DNA from: an uncultured Collinsella sp. | GTDB taxonomy: Bacteria > Actinomycetota > Coriobacteriia > Coriobacteriales > Coriobacteriaceae | Direction of reading: 5' to 3' | DNA length: 25,103 nt | NCBI GenBank assembly: GCA_900553935.1 | Contig: USFK01000006.1 | Span: 1 to 25,103, forward strand | Shown here: in pieces, positions 8,059 through 15,956 of the stretch | Numbering within the stretch: the stretch's first letter is position 1 | Layout: each line of letters starts with the position of its first letter | The notes under the pieces: model-generated | What the model was told of the DNA's origin: nothing | Databases searched by the model: none | What the model saw: the letters and a program-made list of their open reading frames with translations, nothing else | Position numbers and translations under genes: made by a program

Positions 8059-8102
8059 AAACGCCGCGAAGGAAGCCGGGCCCCCTTCGCGGCGGTTTTT
8101 TG
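8059..8102 (+). terminator. Intrinsic terminator after the BceAB-type operon
   Basis: The stem pairs GCCGCGAAGG with CCTTCGCGGC and is followed by a T6 run. It forms the left end of composite element copy A. Confidence 0.88.
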
Positions 8103-8258
8103 CCCGCCTGATGCATCTCAAAACTAAGTGAGTAGACTTTTTTGGATCTGCCGAGCACATTGCGACAAACGCTCAACAAAACCGCAGGTCAGGGCTGTGG
8201 CGTTTTGGGGCGTGCTCGGCATCCCGCCAAAAGCCTACTCACTTGGTTTTACTGCTAG

Positions 8259-8299
8259 AAAACCGCCGCGAGGGAAAGTAGCTCCCTCGCGGCGGTTTT
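8259..8299. terminator. Bidirectional intrinsic terminator after the first LuxR gene
   Basis: A perfect 17-bp stem (8259-8275 with 8283-8299; AAAACCGCCGCGAGGGA) has a 7-base loop. A-rich and T-rich flanks let it act in both directions. It lies just beyond the stop of the minus-strand LuxR gene. Confidence 0.85.
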
Positions 8300-8351
8300 G
8301 GCATTTGCCCAGATAAAACCTGCCAAAATAAACCTGTCCCTTTTTGGTAGG

Positions 8352-9317
8352 TTATCGTTTCCAAAAGTGGAGGATCAGGGTCGTACGGTTTTGCTGCTCG
8401 GTTTTGACCAGGATGTTGTGGATGTGGGTCTTGACGGTACCCACGGCAAGGAAGAGCTCGTCAGCGATCTCTTGGTTCGATTTGCCCAACACAACCAGAC
8501 GCATGACTTCGGTTTCGCGGTTGGAGAGCTTGTAGGCGTTGCGATAGAAGGGCATCTGCTCTTCGATGTGTCGATCAAGATCGCTGACGTTCTTTTCCTC
8601 GGGCGCCTCCTGCATGCGAATCGAAAGCACGTGATAGGCATAGATGATCAGCAGAATCGCAAAGTAGCACGCAAAGATGTTCTCGCTAAAGTTGCGCTCG
8701 GACAGGTACAGCTGCAGCCAAGAGGGTGCCAGGCTCATGGGAACAACAAGGATGTTGTAGAAATCCTCGGCAACGATGCACCCGACCAGAATGGCGCCGA
8801 TAATGAGGTGCTTTCGTTGATTGTTGACGCGCGCCTTAAGCTCGACCTGCGTGCTTTTATGCGCCGTCCAAAAGATATACAGTCCCACAAATACAAGGAA
8901 TACCTGACGCATCGTGTAGTAGAGCCATTGATGTATGGGGCCGTAGGGGACAGCGACAATGATCAGCAGCTCGCTCAGGAAGAACGTTGCGACGGGAATA
9001 ACAAACTGCTTTTTTGAATGTTTGTCGAGCAAGTCCATGGCAATGAGCCAGATAAAAGCTTGTGAAGCGGTCGCCACAAGGGTCCGCAACACAGGCATGG
9101 TAATTGAGTAATAGTCGCTGGCTGGAAAACTCTGGTTTTGCAACGTGTATTCAAAAAAGAAGATCTCGGTCATCTCGATGGCATAGCAAATAAAAACGCC
9201 GCTGCCATAGATAAAGAAGCGTCGACGAGACGAGGCATAGGCGGCAAGCGAAAGCACTGCCGTCACAATACAGATCACGAGTATCGCTAGGGTATAGAAG
9301 AACATCAGGGTGTTCAT
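8352..9317 (-). CDS. Membrane-bound LuxR-family regulator, AguR-like
   Basis: The 321-aa protein has about seven membrane helices in residues 1-232 and a C-terminal LuxR/GerE helix-turn-helix (about 262-315: LSNRETEVMRLVVLGKSNQE, VGTVKTHIHNILVK). It is a one-component sensor whose membrane part senses a ligand and whose tail binds DNA. The same architecture is known for AguR, the agmatine-responsive activator of the agmatine deiminase operon in lactic acid bacteria. This gene is divergent from exactly such an operon, so an AguR role is likely (inference). The start at 9317 is preferred over 9332 because MNTLMFFYTLAILVICIV aligns with the N-terminus of its paralogue at 16277. Both share AED-x-Y-x-IL and YLSERN-x-SEN. 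Confidence 0.88.
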   Translation of the reverse strand: MNTLMFFYTLAILVICIVTAVLSLAAYASSRRRFFIYGSGVFICYAIEMTEIFFFEYTLQNQSFPASDYYSITMPVLRTLVATASQAFIWLIAMDLLDKHSKKQFVIPVATFFLSELLIIVAVPYGPIHQWLYYTMRQVFLVFVGLYIFWTAHKSTQVELKARVNNQRKHLIIGAILVGCIVAEDFYNILVVPMSLAPSWLQLYLSERNFSENIFACYFAILLIIYAYHVLSIRMQEAPEEKNVSDLDRHIEEQMPFYRNAYKLSNRETEVMRLVVLGKSNQEIADELFLAVGTVKTHIHNILVKTEQQNRTTLILHFWKR

Positions 9318-9646
9318 CTGCCACCGTCCCATCTCATTTCATCTATGGCCGAGCCCTGTATACCTTGTGGGATATAGACGTCTCAACCCTTCGTTCCATT
9401 GCGGATTAGGCGCCGAGATACAGCATAGTCGTATACCGTTCGCGGTTCTAGATAGTAAACCCCCTGCAAGCTGGCTACCTGCGGGTTTATATTGGTTTAG
9501 AGGGGGTGTAACTCCGTGAACGGTCTTTAATCCCGAATAAACTAGGTAAAAATTGCATACGGGTGAATGATGGTCTTGTCAACACGAGGCGTGATGTTCG
9601 AGCGCCTCATAGCAATAGTCGGCACGACCGGCGGAAAGGAATCGAC
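9318..9646. promoter_or_regulatory. Divergent control region of the agmatine operon
   Basis: This gap separates the AguR-like gene and the carbamoyltransferase. It contains TAAACC at 9456-9461 and GGTTTA at 9484-9489 and 9494-9499. The middle site reads ACCTGCGGGTTTA, the reverse complement of TAAACCCGCAGGT. Nearly the same motif (TAAACCTGCAGGT) occurs before the amidohydrolase at 17352. These are candidate LuxR-regulator sites. No certain -10/-35 pair is visible. Confidence 0.4.
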
Positions 9647-10720
9647 ATGGCGCTGCCTAAGGATTTCATCGACACCAACGACTTCACCAAAGAGCAGATC
9701 CTGGCTATCGAGGATCTTGGCCTGGCAATGAAGAAGGCCATCAAGGTTGACGGTTATTATCCGCACCTGCTCCGCAACCAGAGCCTTGGCATGATCTTCC
9801 AGCAGGTCTCCACCCGCACTCGTCTTTCCTTCGAGACCGCTATGACCGACCTCGGCGGCCATGCTCAGTTCTATGGCCCTGGCACCATCCAGCTCGGCGG
9901 TCACGAGTCCCTGGGCGACACCGCTCGCGTTATGGGCTCGCTGCTCGACATCATGATGGCTCGCGTTGACCGTCACAAGGACGTCGTCGGCCTCGCCGAG
10001 GGCTCCGCTGTGCCCGTCATCAACGGCATGTCCGAGTTCAACCATCCCACGCAGGAGATGGGCGACCTCATGACCATGCTCGAGAACCTCCCCGAGGGCA
10101 AGAAGATCGAGGACTGCACCCTGGCCTTCATCGGCGACGCCACCCAGGTCTGCGTCTCCCTCATGTTCATCGCCTCCAAGGTCGGCATGAAGTTTGTCCA
10201 GTTTGGACCCAAGGGCCACCAGATCCCCGACGGCGGCCTGCACGTTGGCACCGTTGAGGAGCGCGCCGAGTTCGGCAGGCAGATGATGGCCATCGCCGAG
10301 GAGAACTGCAAGGTCTCCGGCGGCTCCGTCGTCATCTCCGACGACATCGAGTGCATCAAGGGCGCCGACTTCATCTACACCGACGTGTGGTATGGCCTGT
10401 ACGACGAGGAGGTCTCGGGCGAGAACTACATGGACGTGTTCTACCCCAAGTATCAGGTCACCATGGACATGATGAACTTCGCCGGCCCCAACTCCAAGTT
10501 CATGCACTGCCTGCCGGCCACTCGCAACGAGGAAGTCGTCGACGAGGTTATGGACGATCCCGAGCGCTCCCTGTGCTGGGTCGAGGCCGAGAACCGCAAG
10601 CACTCCATCCGTGCTCTCCTCGCTGCCCTGGGCAAGCGCACCCCGCTCAACGACGAGGGTGTCGAGTACTCCGCCAAGGCCGAGCTTCACGCCGCTCTCG
10701 AGGCTCTCGAGCAGCTCTAA
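9647..10720 (+). CDS. ptcA: Putrescine carbamoyltransferase
   Basis: The 357-aa enzyme interconverts N-carbamoylputrescine plus phosphate with putrescine plus carbamoyl phosphate. In the agmatine deiminase route it runs towards carbamoyl phosphate. Carbamoyl-phosphate motifs are STRTR (55-59), HPTQE (133-137) and HCLPATR (287-293). The putrescine rather than ornithine assignment rests on the whole-length pattern of the PTCase family: FQQ-x-STRTR, IQLGGHE, VPVINGMS, GDATQVC, VSGGS and YTDVWYGLY (244-252). In ornithine carbamoyltransferases the last block and the SMG ornithine motif differ. The start at 9647 follows GGAAAGGA and is preferred over an upstream in-frame codon at 9563. Its neighbours, an antiporter and agmatine deiminase, agree with the assignment. 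Confidence 0.92.
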   Translation: MALPKDFIDTNDFTKEQILAIEDLGLAMKKAIKVDGYYPHLLRNQSLGMIFQQVSTRTRLSFETAMTDLGGHAQFYGPGTIQLGGHESLGDTARVMGSLLDIMMARVDRHKDVVGLAEGSAVPVINGMSEFNHPTQEMGDLMTMLENLPEGKKIEDCTLAFIGDATQVCVSLMFIASKVGMKFVQFGPKGHQIPDGGLHVGTVEERAEFGRQMMAIAEENCKVSGGSVVISDDIECIKGADFIYTDVWYGLYDEEVSGENYMDVFYPKYQVTMDMMNFAGPNSKFMHCLPATRNEEVVDEVMDDPERSLCWVEAENRKHSIRALLAALGKRTPLNDEGVEYSAKAELHAALEALEQL

Positions 10721-10852
10721 GCCTTAAGCCTGCTAAACGCACGTTTGCGGGCGGCGGATGCTCGTCTCCTGTCGCCCGCTCACCGAGGCTCAGGCAATTG
10801 CCTTAGTACCTTGGGCCTCGGATCTGTCCAAGACTGAGCGAAGGAGCTCATC
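10721..10852. other. Structured spacer before the first antiporter
   Basis: Two stems are visible: GCGGGCG (10747-10753) with CGCCCGC (10773-10779), and CCGAGGC (10783-10789) with GCCTCGG (10815-10821). The second lies just upstream of the antiporter ribosome-binding site. Neither is followed by a T run, so mRNA processing or stability is more likely than termination. Confidence 0.4.
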
Positions 10853-12292
10853 ATGAGCGACGGAAAGAAAAAGCTTTCCTTCTTGACGGTCATTTCGACC
10901 ATCATCTGCGTCGTCTTCGTTTGCGAGGCCGCCGCTCCTGCTGCTGCCATTGGCAACCAGCAGTTCTTCTGGTGGATCTTCCTGATCCTGACCTTCCTGC
11001 TTCCCTACGGCATGGTTGTCGCCGAGCTCGGTACCACCTATGACGGCGAGGGCGGCATTTACGACTGGGTACGCGATGGCCTGGGCGACAAATGGGGCGC
11101 CCGCATCTCGTACTACTACTGGGTCAACTACCCGCTGTGGATCGCCTCGCTGGCTACCATGTTCCCCGACATTTTGGGCATGGTCTTTGGCGTCGAGTTC
11201 AACTTGATCGCCAAGATGGGTATCGATCTTGCCTTTGTGTGGATCGTCTACCTCATGGGCCGCTCCAAGGCGGCCGACTCCGAGTGGGTCCTTAACGGTG
11301 GCGCCATCATCAAGGTCGCCGTCGCCGTTATCGTTGGCGCTTTGGGCATTTGGTATGCCATGGAGAACGGTTTTGCGAACGACATGTCCGCTGCCACCTT
11401 CCTGCCCGAGCTCACCAACACCAACGCTCTCGGCTACCTGTCGATCATCATCTTTAACTTCATGGGCTTCGAGGTCATCTGCACCATGACCGACGACATG
11501 GCCGATCCCGCTCGCGATATCCCCAAGGCTATCATCGTCGGTGGCCTGTCCATCGCCGTGATCTACCTGTTCGCTGGCTTTGGCATCGGTGCTGCTGTGC
11601 CGGCCGATTCCATCGACCCCGACTATGGCATGATTGTCGCAGTCCAGACCATGGTGGGCGACTCCATGATCTTCAAGGTCATCTGCATCGCCTTCCTGAT
11701 CACCCTGTTCGCCAACATGGCCGCCTGGTCCTTCGGCGTCAACTCCGTCGCCCGCTACGCTGCCGAGCACGGCAACATGCCCAAGGTCTTCGCCTCGATG
11801 ATCTCGGATGACGACATGCCCAACGGCGCCAACCTGGTCAACGCCATCGTTGCCTCCCTGGTGCTGTGCCTGCAGCTCGTACCCATCGACGCCATCTCCA
11901 ACGGTGTCTTCTGGATGCTCTTCGGCACCTCCGTCGTCTTCCTGCTGCTGACCTACATCCCGATGTTCCCGGCGTTCCTCAACCTTCGCAAGAACGACCC
12001 CAACCGCGAGCGTATCTTCACGTTCCCGTTTAAGGGCGCCATGATGAAGGTCATGCTGGCCATCCCTTGCATCGAGCTGATCCTGGCCATCGTTGCAACG
12101 CTGGTGCCGCTCTCCGCCGCCGAGATTGGCGACAAGCTCCCGATGATCGTTATCTTCATCGTGCTTCTGCTCATCGGCGAGGTTGTCCGCGTCGTCAGCG
12201 CCAAGGGCCGCGAGACCGAGTACAAGGGCCTCACTCCCGAGCTGGCAGCTCAGCGTCTCGCTGAGGAGGCCGCCGAGGCCGAGGAGAACTAG
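10853..12292 (+). CDS. aguD: APC-family agmatine/putrescine antiporter (first copy)
   Basis: This 479-aa inner-membrane transporter of the amino acid-polyamine-organocation superfamily has about 12 helices. Conserved blocks include CEAAAPAAAIGNQQFFWWIF, LLPYGMVVAELGTTYDGEGG, YDWVRDGLGDKWGARISYYY and FNFMGFEVICTMTDDMADPA. The G-x-E-like helix 6 block and the glutamate-rich C-terminus are also visible. Placed between the carbamoyltransferase and agmatine deiminase, it fits AguD, which imports agmatine in exchange for putrescine. Substrate is inferred from context; a related amino acid antiporter cannot be excluded from sequence alone. GAAGGAG precedes the ATG. It is closely related to the second transporter at 14511. 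Confidence 0.85.
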   Translation: MSDGKKKLSFLTVISTIICVVFVCEAAAPAAAIGNQQFFWWIFLILTFLLPYGMVVAELGTTYDGEGGIYDWVRDGLGDKWGARISYYYWVNYPLWIASLATMFPDILGMVFGVEFNLIAKMGIDLAFVWIVYLMGRSKAADSEWVLNGGAIIKVAVAVIVGALGIWYAMENGFANDMSAATFLPELTNTNALGYLSIIIFNFMGFEVICTMTDDMADPARDIPKAIIVGGLSIAVIYLFAGFGIGAAVPADSIDPDYGMIVAVQTMVGDSMIFKVICIAFLITLFANMAAWSFGVNSVARYAAEHGNMPKVFASMISDDDMPNGANLVNAIVASLVLCLQLVPIDAISNGVFWMLFGTSVVFLLLTYIPMFPAFLNLRKNDPNRERIFTFPFKGAMMKVMLAIPCIELILAIVATLVPLSAAEIGDKLPMIVIFIVLLLIGEVVRVVSAKGRETEYKGLTPELAAQRLAEEAAEAEEN

Positions 12293-12659
12293 AGCACCCG
12301 GTTCTGGGGCTCCAACCCTCCTCGCGTACCAACGTGCGCTTCGTCGGGCTTGTCGCTCCCGACTCCGGGCACTCTAGCCTCTTCGGAGACGTGCCCAAGC
12401 GACAGGTTTGCTAACCATTCCCCGGGGTGGGTGTGAGCGATAGCTCCGGTAACCACCGCCCACCCCAATCTCTCTTCCGTATCCTTCGTGCGTTTTGTCT
12501 CCGCGCACTTGGTTACGTCGTCGCTTGCCGGTGCGATTCCGTGAAAACCGGCGTCGGGCGCCCCGACCTTTGCCGAGGAACGGGCGCCTACCATCTCTTG
12601 GTTTTAGGCTGCGGGCAACCCGCCCGCGGCAAGCGATCGTTCGATTTGGAGGAAATCTT
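12293..12659. other. Structured 367-bp spacer between antiporter and agmatine deiminase
   Basis: There is no gene. Successive stems are visible. 12289-12301 pairs with 12365-12377 (CTAGAG...CTCTAG ends, CCCGG/CCGGG core). GGGGTGGG (12424-12431) pairs with CCCACCCC (12459-12466). GCCGGT (12527-12532) pairs with ACCGGC (12547-12552), and GTCGGG (12553-12558) pairs with CCCGAC (12562-12567). None has a good T run. It may be an mRNA processing or stability region within the operon, or a leader for the deiminase. Confidence 0.5.
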
Positions 12660-13865
12660 ATGCGTACGATCACCGAGTCCGAGTCCACCCCCAAGGCCGA
12701 CGGCTTCTTTATGCCCGCTGAGTTCGCCCCGCAGGATCGCGTGTGGATGGGTTGGCCCCACCGCACCGACACCTGGGCCCACGGCGCCAAGCCGGCTCAG
12801 AAGCAGTATGCCGCCATCGCCCGCGCCATCGCCGAGTTCACCCCGGTTACCATGTGCGCCAACCAGGTCGACTATGCCAACTGCAAGGCCGTCTTCGAGG
12901 AGGACGAGAACGTCACCGTCATCGAGATGACCACCGACGACGCCTGGTTCCGCGACACCGCCGCCACCTACGTCATCAACGGCAAGGGCGAGAAGCGCGC
13001 CAACCACTGGCACTTCAACGCTTACGGTGGCCTTGTGGATGGCCTCTATTTCCCGTGGGACAAGGACGAGCAGATCGCCCTTAAGATGGCTGAGCTCTCC
13101 GGCTGCCGTCGCTATCGTCCCGATGACATGATCCTCGAGGGCGGCTCCATCACCGTCGACGGCGAGGGCACCCTTGTCGTGACCGACCAGTGCCTGCTTT
13201 CCCCGGGCCGCACCTGCTCTGCGGTTCTGGAGGAGGAAGAGGATCCCGAGTCCATCTGGCCCAAGTTCCACAAGAAGTTTGAGCCCTGGAGCGAGGAGCT
13301 TCGCGCCTATATGGACGAGCACCTCAAGGATTACCTGGGTGTCGAGAAGGTCATCTGGGTCAAGGAGGGCATCGACCCCGAGGAGACCAACGGCCACATC
13401 GATGACGTCGCCACGTTCATCGCTCCGGGCGTCATGGCCTGCATCTGGACCGACGATCCCGAGTATCCGTTCTACGAGCAGTGCCACGCTGCCTACGAGA
13501 CCCTCTCCAACGCCGTTGACGCTAAGGGCCGCAAGATGAAGGTCTACAAGCTCTGCATGCCCGTGAACCCGCTGTTCATGGACCAGGCTTCCTGCGACAC
13601 CATCGACGCCGACGAGAACGCCGAGCCGCGCGTCCCCGACGAGCCGCTGATCGCCTCTTACATGAACTACCTGGTCACCAACCACGGTGTTATCGTCCCG
13701 CAGTACGGCGACGAGAACGACCAGCTGGCCGTCGACACGCTCCAGAAGATCTACGACGAGGTCTGGGGCGAGGGCGTCTACAAGTGCGTCGGCGTCCAGT
13801 CCGAGCAGGTCGTCTTCGGCGGCGGCAACATCCACTGCATTACGCAGCAGGAGCCCTCGGCGTAA
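12660..13865 (+). CDS. aguA: Agmatine deiminase
   Basis: The 401-aa enzyme hydrolyses agmatine to N-carbamoylputrescine and ammonia. It is a guanidino-group-modifying enzyme of the Porphyromonas-type peptidyl-arginine deiminase fold. Visible are the catalytic Cys393 in GGGNIHCITQQEP, His246 and Asp248 in NGHIDDVATFIAPG, Glu160 in ILEGGS and Asp96/Asp99 in DDAWFRDTAATYVIN. FNAYGGLVDGLYFPWD and ASYMNYLVTNHGVIVPQYGD are also typical. Two oddities stand out. The usual CGPS/TGPT after WxRD is TAAT. An acidic/aromatic insertion of about 25 residues (roughly 186-210, EEEEDPESIWPKF...) follows LLSPGR, making it longer than the ~365-aa norm. A strong GGAGGAAA ribosome-binding site fixes the start; a longer in-frame reading from 12495 lacks family similarity. 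Confidence 0.95.
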   Translation: MRTITESESTPKADGFFMPAEFAPQDRVWMGWPHRTDTWAHGAKPAQKQYAAIARAIAEFTPVTMCANQVDYANCKAVFEEDENVTVIEMTTDDAWFRDTAATYVINGKGEKRANHWHFNAYGGLVDGLYFPWDKDEQIALKMAELSGCRRYRPDDMILEGGSITVDGEGTLVVTDQCLLSPGRTCSAVLEEEEDPESIWPKFHKKFEPWSEELRAYMDEHLKDYLGVEKVIWVKEGIDPEETNGHIDDVATFIAPGVMACIWTDDPEYPFYEQCHAAYETLSNAVDAKGRKMKVYKLCMPVNPLFMDQASCDTIDADENAEPRVPDEPLIASYMNYLVTNHGVIVPQYGDENDQLAVDTLQKIYDEVWGEGVYKCVGVQSEQVVFGGGNIHCITQQEPSA

Positions 13866-14064
13866 CTCAGGCACGCCACTTGGCGTTCACTCGTCGCTTA
13901 CGTAGCGTCAGTACGCTACGCTCCTCGTTCGCGCCAATCTGGCGCACCTGAGCACGCCGAGTAAACGTCTGTCTTCCCGAGGCACGGCACCTTGCCCTTC
14001 AATCGTCGGGCATGACCCTTAAGGTCTATGCCCTCCTCTTTCAAGGCAATCTGCCGCACCTCGG
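13866..14064 (+). other. Two long hairpins directly after agmatine deiminase
   Basis: Hairpin 1 (13866-13952) starts one base after the stop codon. CTCAGG pairs with CCTGAG, GCCA/TGGC blocks lie inside, and the tip is GTAGCGT-CAGT-ACGCTAC (13902-13919). Hairpin 2 (13977-14064) has CCGAGG...CCTCGG, GGCA...TGCC, TTGCC...GGCAA and the inner GGGCAT...ATGCCC in register. Neither has a T run, so they resemble processing or stabilising RNA structures more than simple terminators. Confidence 0.6.
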
Positions 14065-14172
14065 AAACCCAGCCGATCAATCGGACAGTCGGTGAATCGC
14101 ACCGTGACCATCTCGGGGCATTGATGGTCTGGTCACTTGATGTCTTGGTCGGCTGGGTTTTTCTTTGGGCAC
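14065..14172 (+). terminator. Long-stem probable intrinsic terminator before the second antiporter
   Basis: AAACCCAGCCGATCAA (14065-14080) pairs with TTGGTCGGCTGGGTTT (about 14145-14160), followed by TTTCTTT. An inner GTGACCA/TGGTCAC stem (14104-14110 with 14130-14136) and further pairing fill the ~65-base interior. A terminator with such a large ordered interior could be conditional (attenuator). That is inference. Confidence 0.6.
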
Positions 14173-14290
14173 TCCGTTGCCTCCACTTCGGAGTGCCCGC
14201 CTCTTTGATTGAGTACGCGTCTGATCTGGGATTTATTGCGGGTTAGGCCAATTGTTCGCTTGAATTTCCCAGGTCAGACGCGTATTCAAT
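14167..14290 (+). other. Two further hairpins in the leader of the second antiporter
   Basis: GGGCACTCCG (14167-14176) pairs perfectly with CGGAGTGCCC (14189-14198). Next, 14208-14231 (ATTGAGTACGCGTCTGAT...) pairs with 14267-14290 over 24 bp with two mismatches and a 35-base loop. The remaining 14291-14510 contains no gene I can support and ends in the GAGGGGAG ribosome-binding site of the transporter. Confidence 0.6.
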
Positions 14291-14510
14291 TGCTGATAGT
14301 TTCCGGTTGCGAGCGCGACCGGTTTGATCGGAGTATCTATGTACCAGCGTATCGTTATCTACACGCGCCTGTTCCGCGAGCGTTGGTCCAACAATTGCAC
14401 CCTCTCTTCTCTTTGGGATGGCACCTGTACCGGTGACGCGGCCTGCAACCCTACCATGGGCTGCGCCTTCGGTACAGATGCCATCCTTTTTGCTGTGAGG
14501 GGAGCGTGCC

Positions 14511-15920
14511 GTGGCAGGTAAGAAGTTCTCCCTGATCGAGGTTATCCTTTCGGTTATCTGCGTCGTGTTTACCATCGAGGCGGCGGCTCCGGCATCTGCC
14601 ATGGGTAACGTGCAGTTCTTCTGGTGGATCTTCCTTATCATTACGTTTTTGCTTCCCTATGGTCTGGTGGTGGCCGAGCTGGGTACGGCGTTTGATTCCG
14701 AGGGCGGCCTGTACGATTGGGTTCGCTTGGGCCTGGGCGACCGTTGGGGCGCCCGTTGCTCTTGGTGCTACTGGGTTAACTTTCCGCTGTGGGTGGCAAG
14801 TATCGCCTGCATGTTCCCCAGTGTCATTAATGCGGTGTGGGGTATCGAGTTTTCACTCGGGATCCGAATCGCCATCGAGATTGCCTTTGTGTGGGGCGTC
14901 ACGGTCATGGCAATGCAGCCGGTGGCCGAGGCAGATTGGGTCATGGACGGCGGCGCCGTCATCAAGGTGCTCATTACCGCTGTGGTGGGAATCGTCGGCA
15001 TTTGGTTTGCCTGCAATAACGGCTTTGCCAACGACATGTCGTTTAAGACCTTCATTCCAGATCTGGGCGACACCAATTCGTTGACGTACCTATCGATTAT
15101 CCTGTTCAACTTTATGGGCTTCGAAGTGGTCGCGACCTTTGCCAGCACGATGAAGAACCCGTCGCGTGATATCCCCAAGGCGGTTATTGCCGGTGGCGTG
15201 GCCATTGCGGCGATCTACATCATCTGTGGCATTGGCATTGGAGCCGCGGTTCCCACCGAGCAGCTTTCACTCGATTCGGGCATTGTGGACGCAGTCGCTG
15301 CTATGGTGGGGCGCACCCACCCGCTGATGATGGTCGTGGGCGTGGCCTTTTTGGTGACGCTGTTCGCCAATATGATCTGCTGGAGCTTTGGCGTCAACAA
15401 CGTAGCGAGCTATGCCGCGCGCCATGGCAACATGCCGCGTCCCTTTGCGTTGGTGTCCAAAAAGACCGGCATGCCCAACGGCTCGGCGCTCATTAACGGC
15501 TGTTTTGCCAGTCTGGTGCTGCTGCTCCAGATTCCGCTGGGTGAGGGTTCCGACGTCTTTTGGGTCTTCTTCTCGATGAACGTCGTCTTTCTGCTCATGA
15601 GCTATATCCCCATGTTCCCAGCGTTTTGGCGTCTGCGCAAGCACGATAATCGCTCGCGTGTGTTCCGTGCGCCTTTCGAGGGCAAGGTGCTCGCGGTGGC
15701 GCTTGCGATTCCCGTGGTGGAGCTCGTGCTTTCGATTGTTGCTACGATTGTGCCGCTCAACAGCTCACCTGCCGAGATGGCAAAGTTGCCGATTCTCGCG
15801 GGCGTAGTGATTGGCCTGTTATTGGGCGAGGTTTCGCGCCTCATATCGCGCCGCGGCCGAAGCGTCGACAATCCCGGCGTTGGTGCACGGGGGTCAGGTT
15901 ACTTTGCACCAAAACAGTAA
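14511..15920 (+). CDS. APC-family amine antiporter (second copy)
   Basis: The 469-aa polytopic membrane transporter starts with GTG after GAGGGGAG. It is a clear paralogue of the protein at 10853. Shared blocks include EAAAPASAMGNVQFFWWIFL, FLLPYGLVVAELGTAFDSEGG, YDWVRLGLGDRWGAR, NNGFANDMSFKTF, FNFMGFEVVATFASTMKNPS and LFANMICWSFGVNNVASYAA. It may move agmatine/putrescine or a related amine such as cadaverine or an ureido compound. It is separated from agmatine deiminase by 645 bp of structured DNA and so is probably controlled separately. The last ~15 residues (GARGSGYFAPKQ) are encoded within a hairpin-forming repeat (15880-15912) and look like a late extension of the C-terminus. Confidence 0.86.
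   Translation: MAGKKFSLIEVILSVICVVFTIEAAAPASAMGNVQFFWWIFLIITFLLPYGLVVAELGTAFDSEGGLYDWVRLGLGDRWGARCSWCYWVNFPLWVASIACMFPSVINAVWGIEFSLGIRIAIEIAFVWGVTVMAMQPVAEADWVMDGGAVIKVLITAVVGIVGIWFACNNGFANDMSFKTFIPDLGDTNSLTYLSIILFNFMGFEVVATFASTMKNPSRDIPKAVIAGGVAIAAIYIICGIGIGAAVPTEQLSLDSGIVDAVAAMVGRTHPLMMVVGVAFLVTLFANMICWSFGVNNVASYAARHGNMPRPFALVSKKTGMPNGSALINGCFASLVLLLQIPLGEGSDVFWVFFSMNVVFLLMSYIPMFPAFWRLRKHDNRSRVFRAPFEGKVLAVALAIPVVELVLSIVATIVPLNSSPAEMAKLPILAGVVIGLLLGEVSRLISRRGRSVDNPGVGARGSGYFAPKQ
15880..15912. repeat. REP-like hairpin within the 3' end of the second antiporter gene
   Basis: TTGGTGCA (15880-15887) pairs with TGCACCAA (15905-15912) around GGGGGTCAGGTTACTT. The loop resembles the GGGACAGGTTTA loop of other hairpins in this window. 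It lies within the last codons of the transporter. Confidence 0.5.
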
Positions 15921-15956
15921 GCGCCGCGAGTTGCGCAGCGCTTGGTGCATCTTGGA

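Larger units (their letters stand above)
8059..8351. repeat. Composite repeat element, copy A
   Basis: The order is: terminator hairpin (8059-8102), a 119-bp inverted repeat (8126-8244), a second terminator hairpin (8259-8299) and a small hairpin (8319-8351). In the 119-bp unit the ends AAGTGAGTAGACTTTTTTGG and CCAAAAGCCTACTCACTT pair. GCCGAGCAC (8150-8158) pairs with GTGCTCGGC (8212-8220), and the centre has further pairing around AAACCGCAGGTCAG. The whole arrangement recurs at 22125-22415 with only scattered differences. It fills the gap between the convergent ABC and LuxR genes. Confidence 0.85.

Noticed and set aside
9647..10720. Ornithine carbamoyltransferase (argF/arcB)
   Set aside because: The YTDVWYGLY block, the whole-length pattern and neighbouring agmatine genes fit putrescine carbamoyltransferase.
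9542..13874. Very long minus-strand open frames opposite the carbamoyltransferase, antiporter and deiminase genes (9542-10690, 10790-11770, 12588-13874)
   Set aside because: They are rich in LG, VD, GH and similar repeats typical of the antisense of GC-rich genes, lack ribosome-binding sites and match no family, while the plus-strand genes have clear motifs.
13866..14510. T-box or guanidine riboswitch in the structured leader
   Set aside because: I found neither the T-box TGGNACCGCG-type sequence nor guanidine-riboswitch signature blocks; the structure is real but unclassified.
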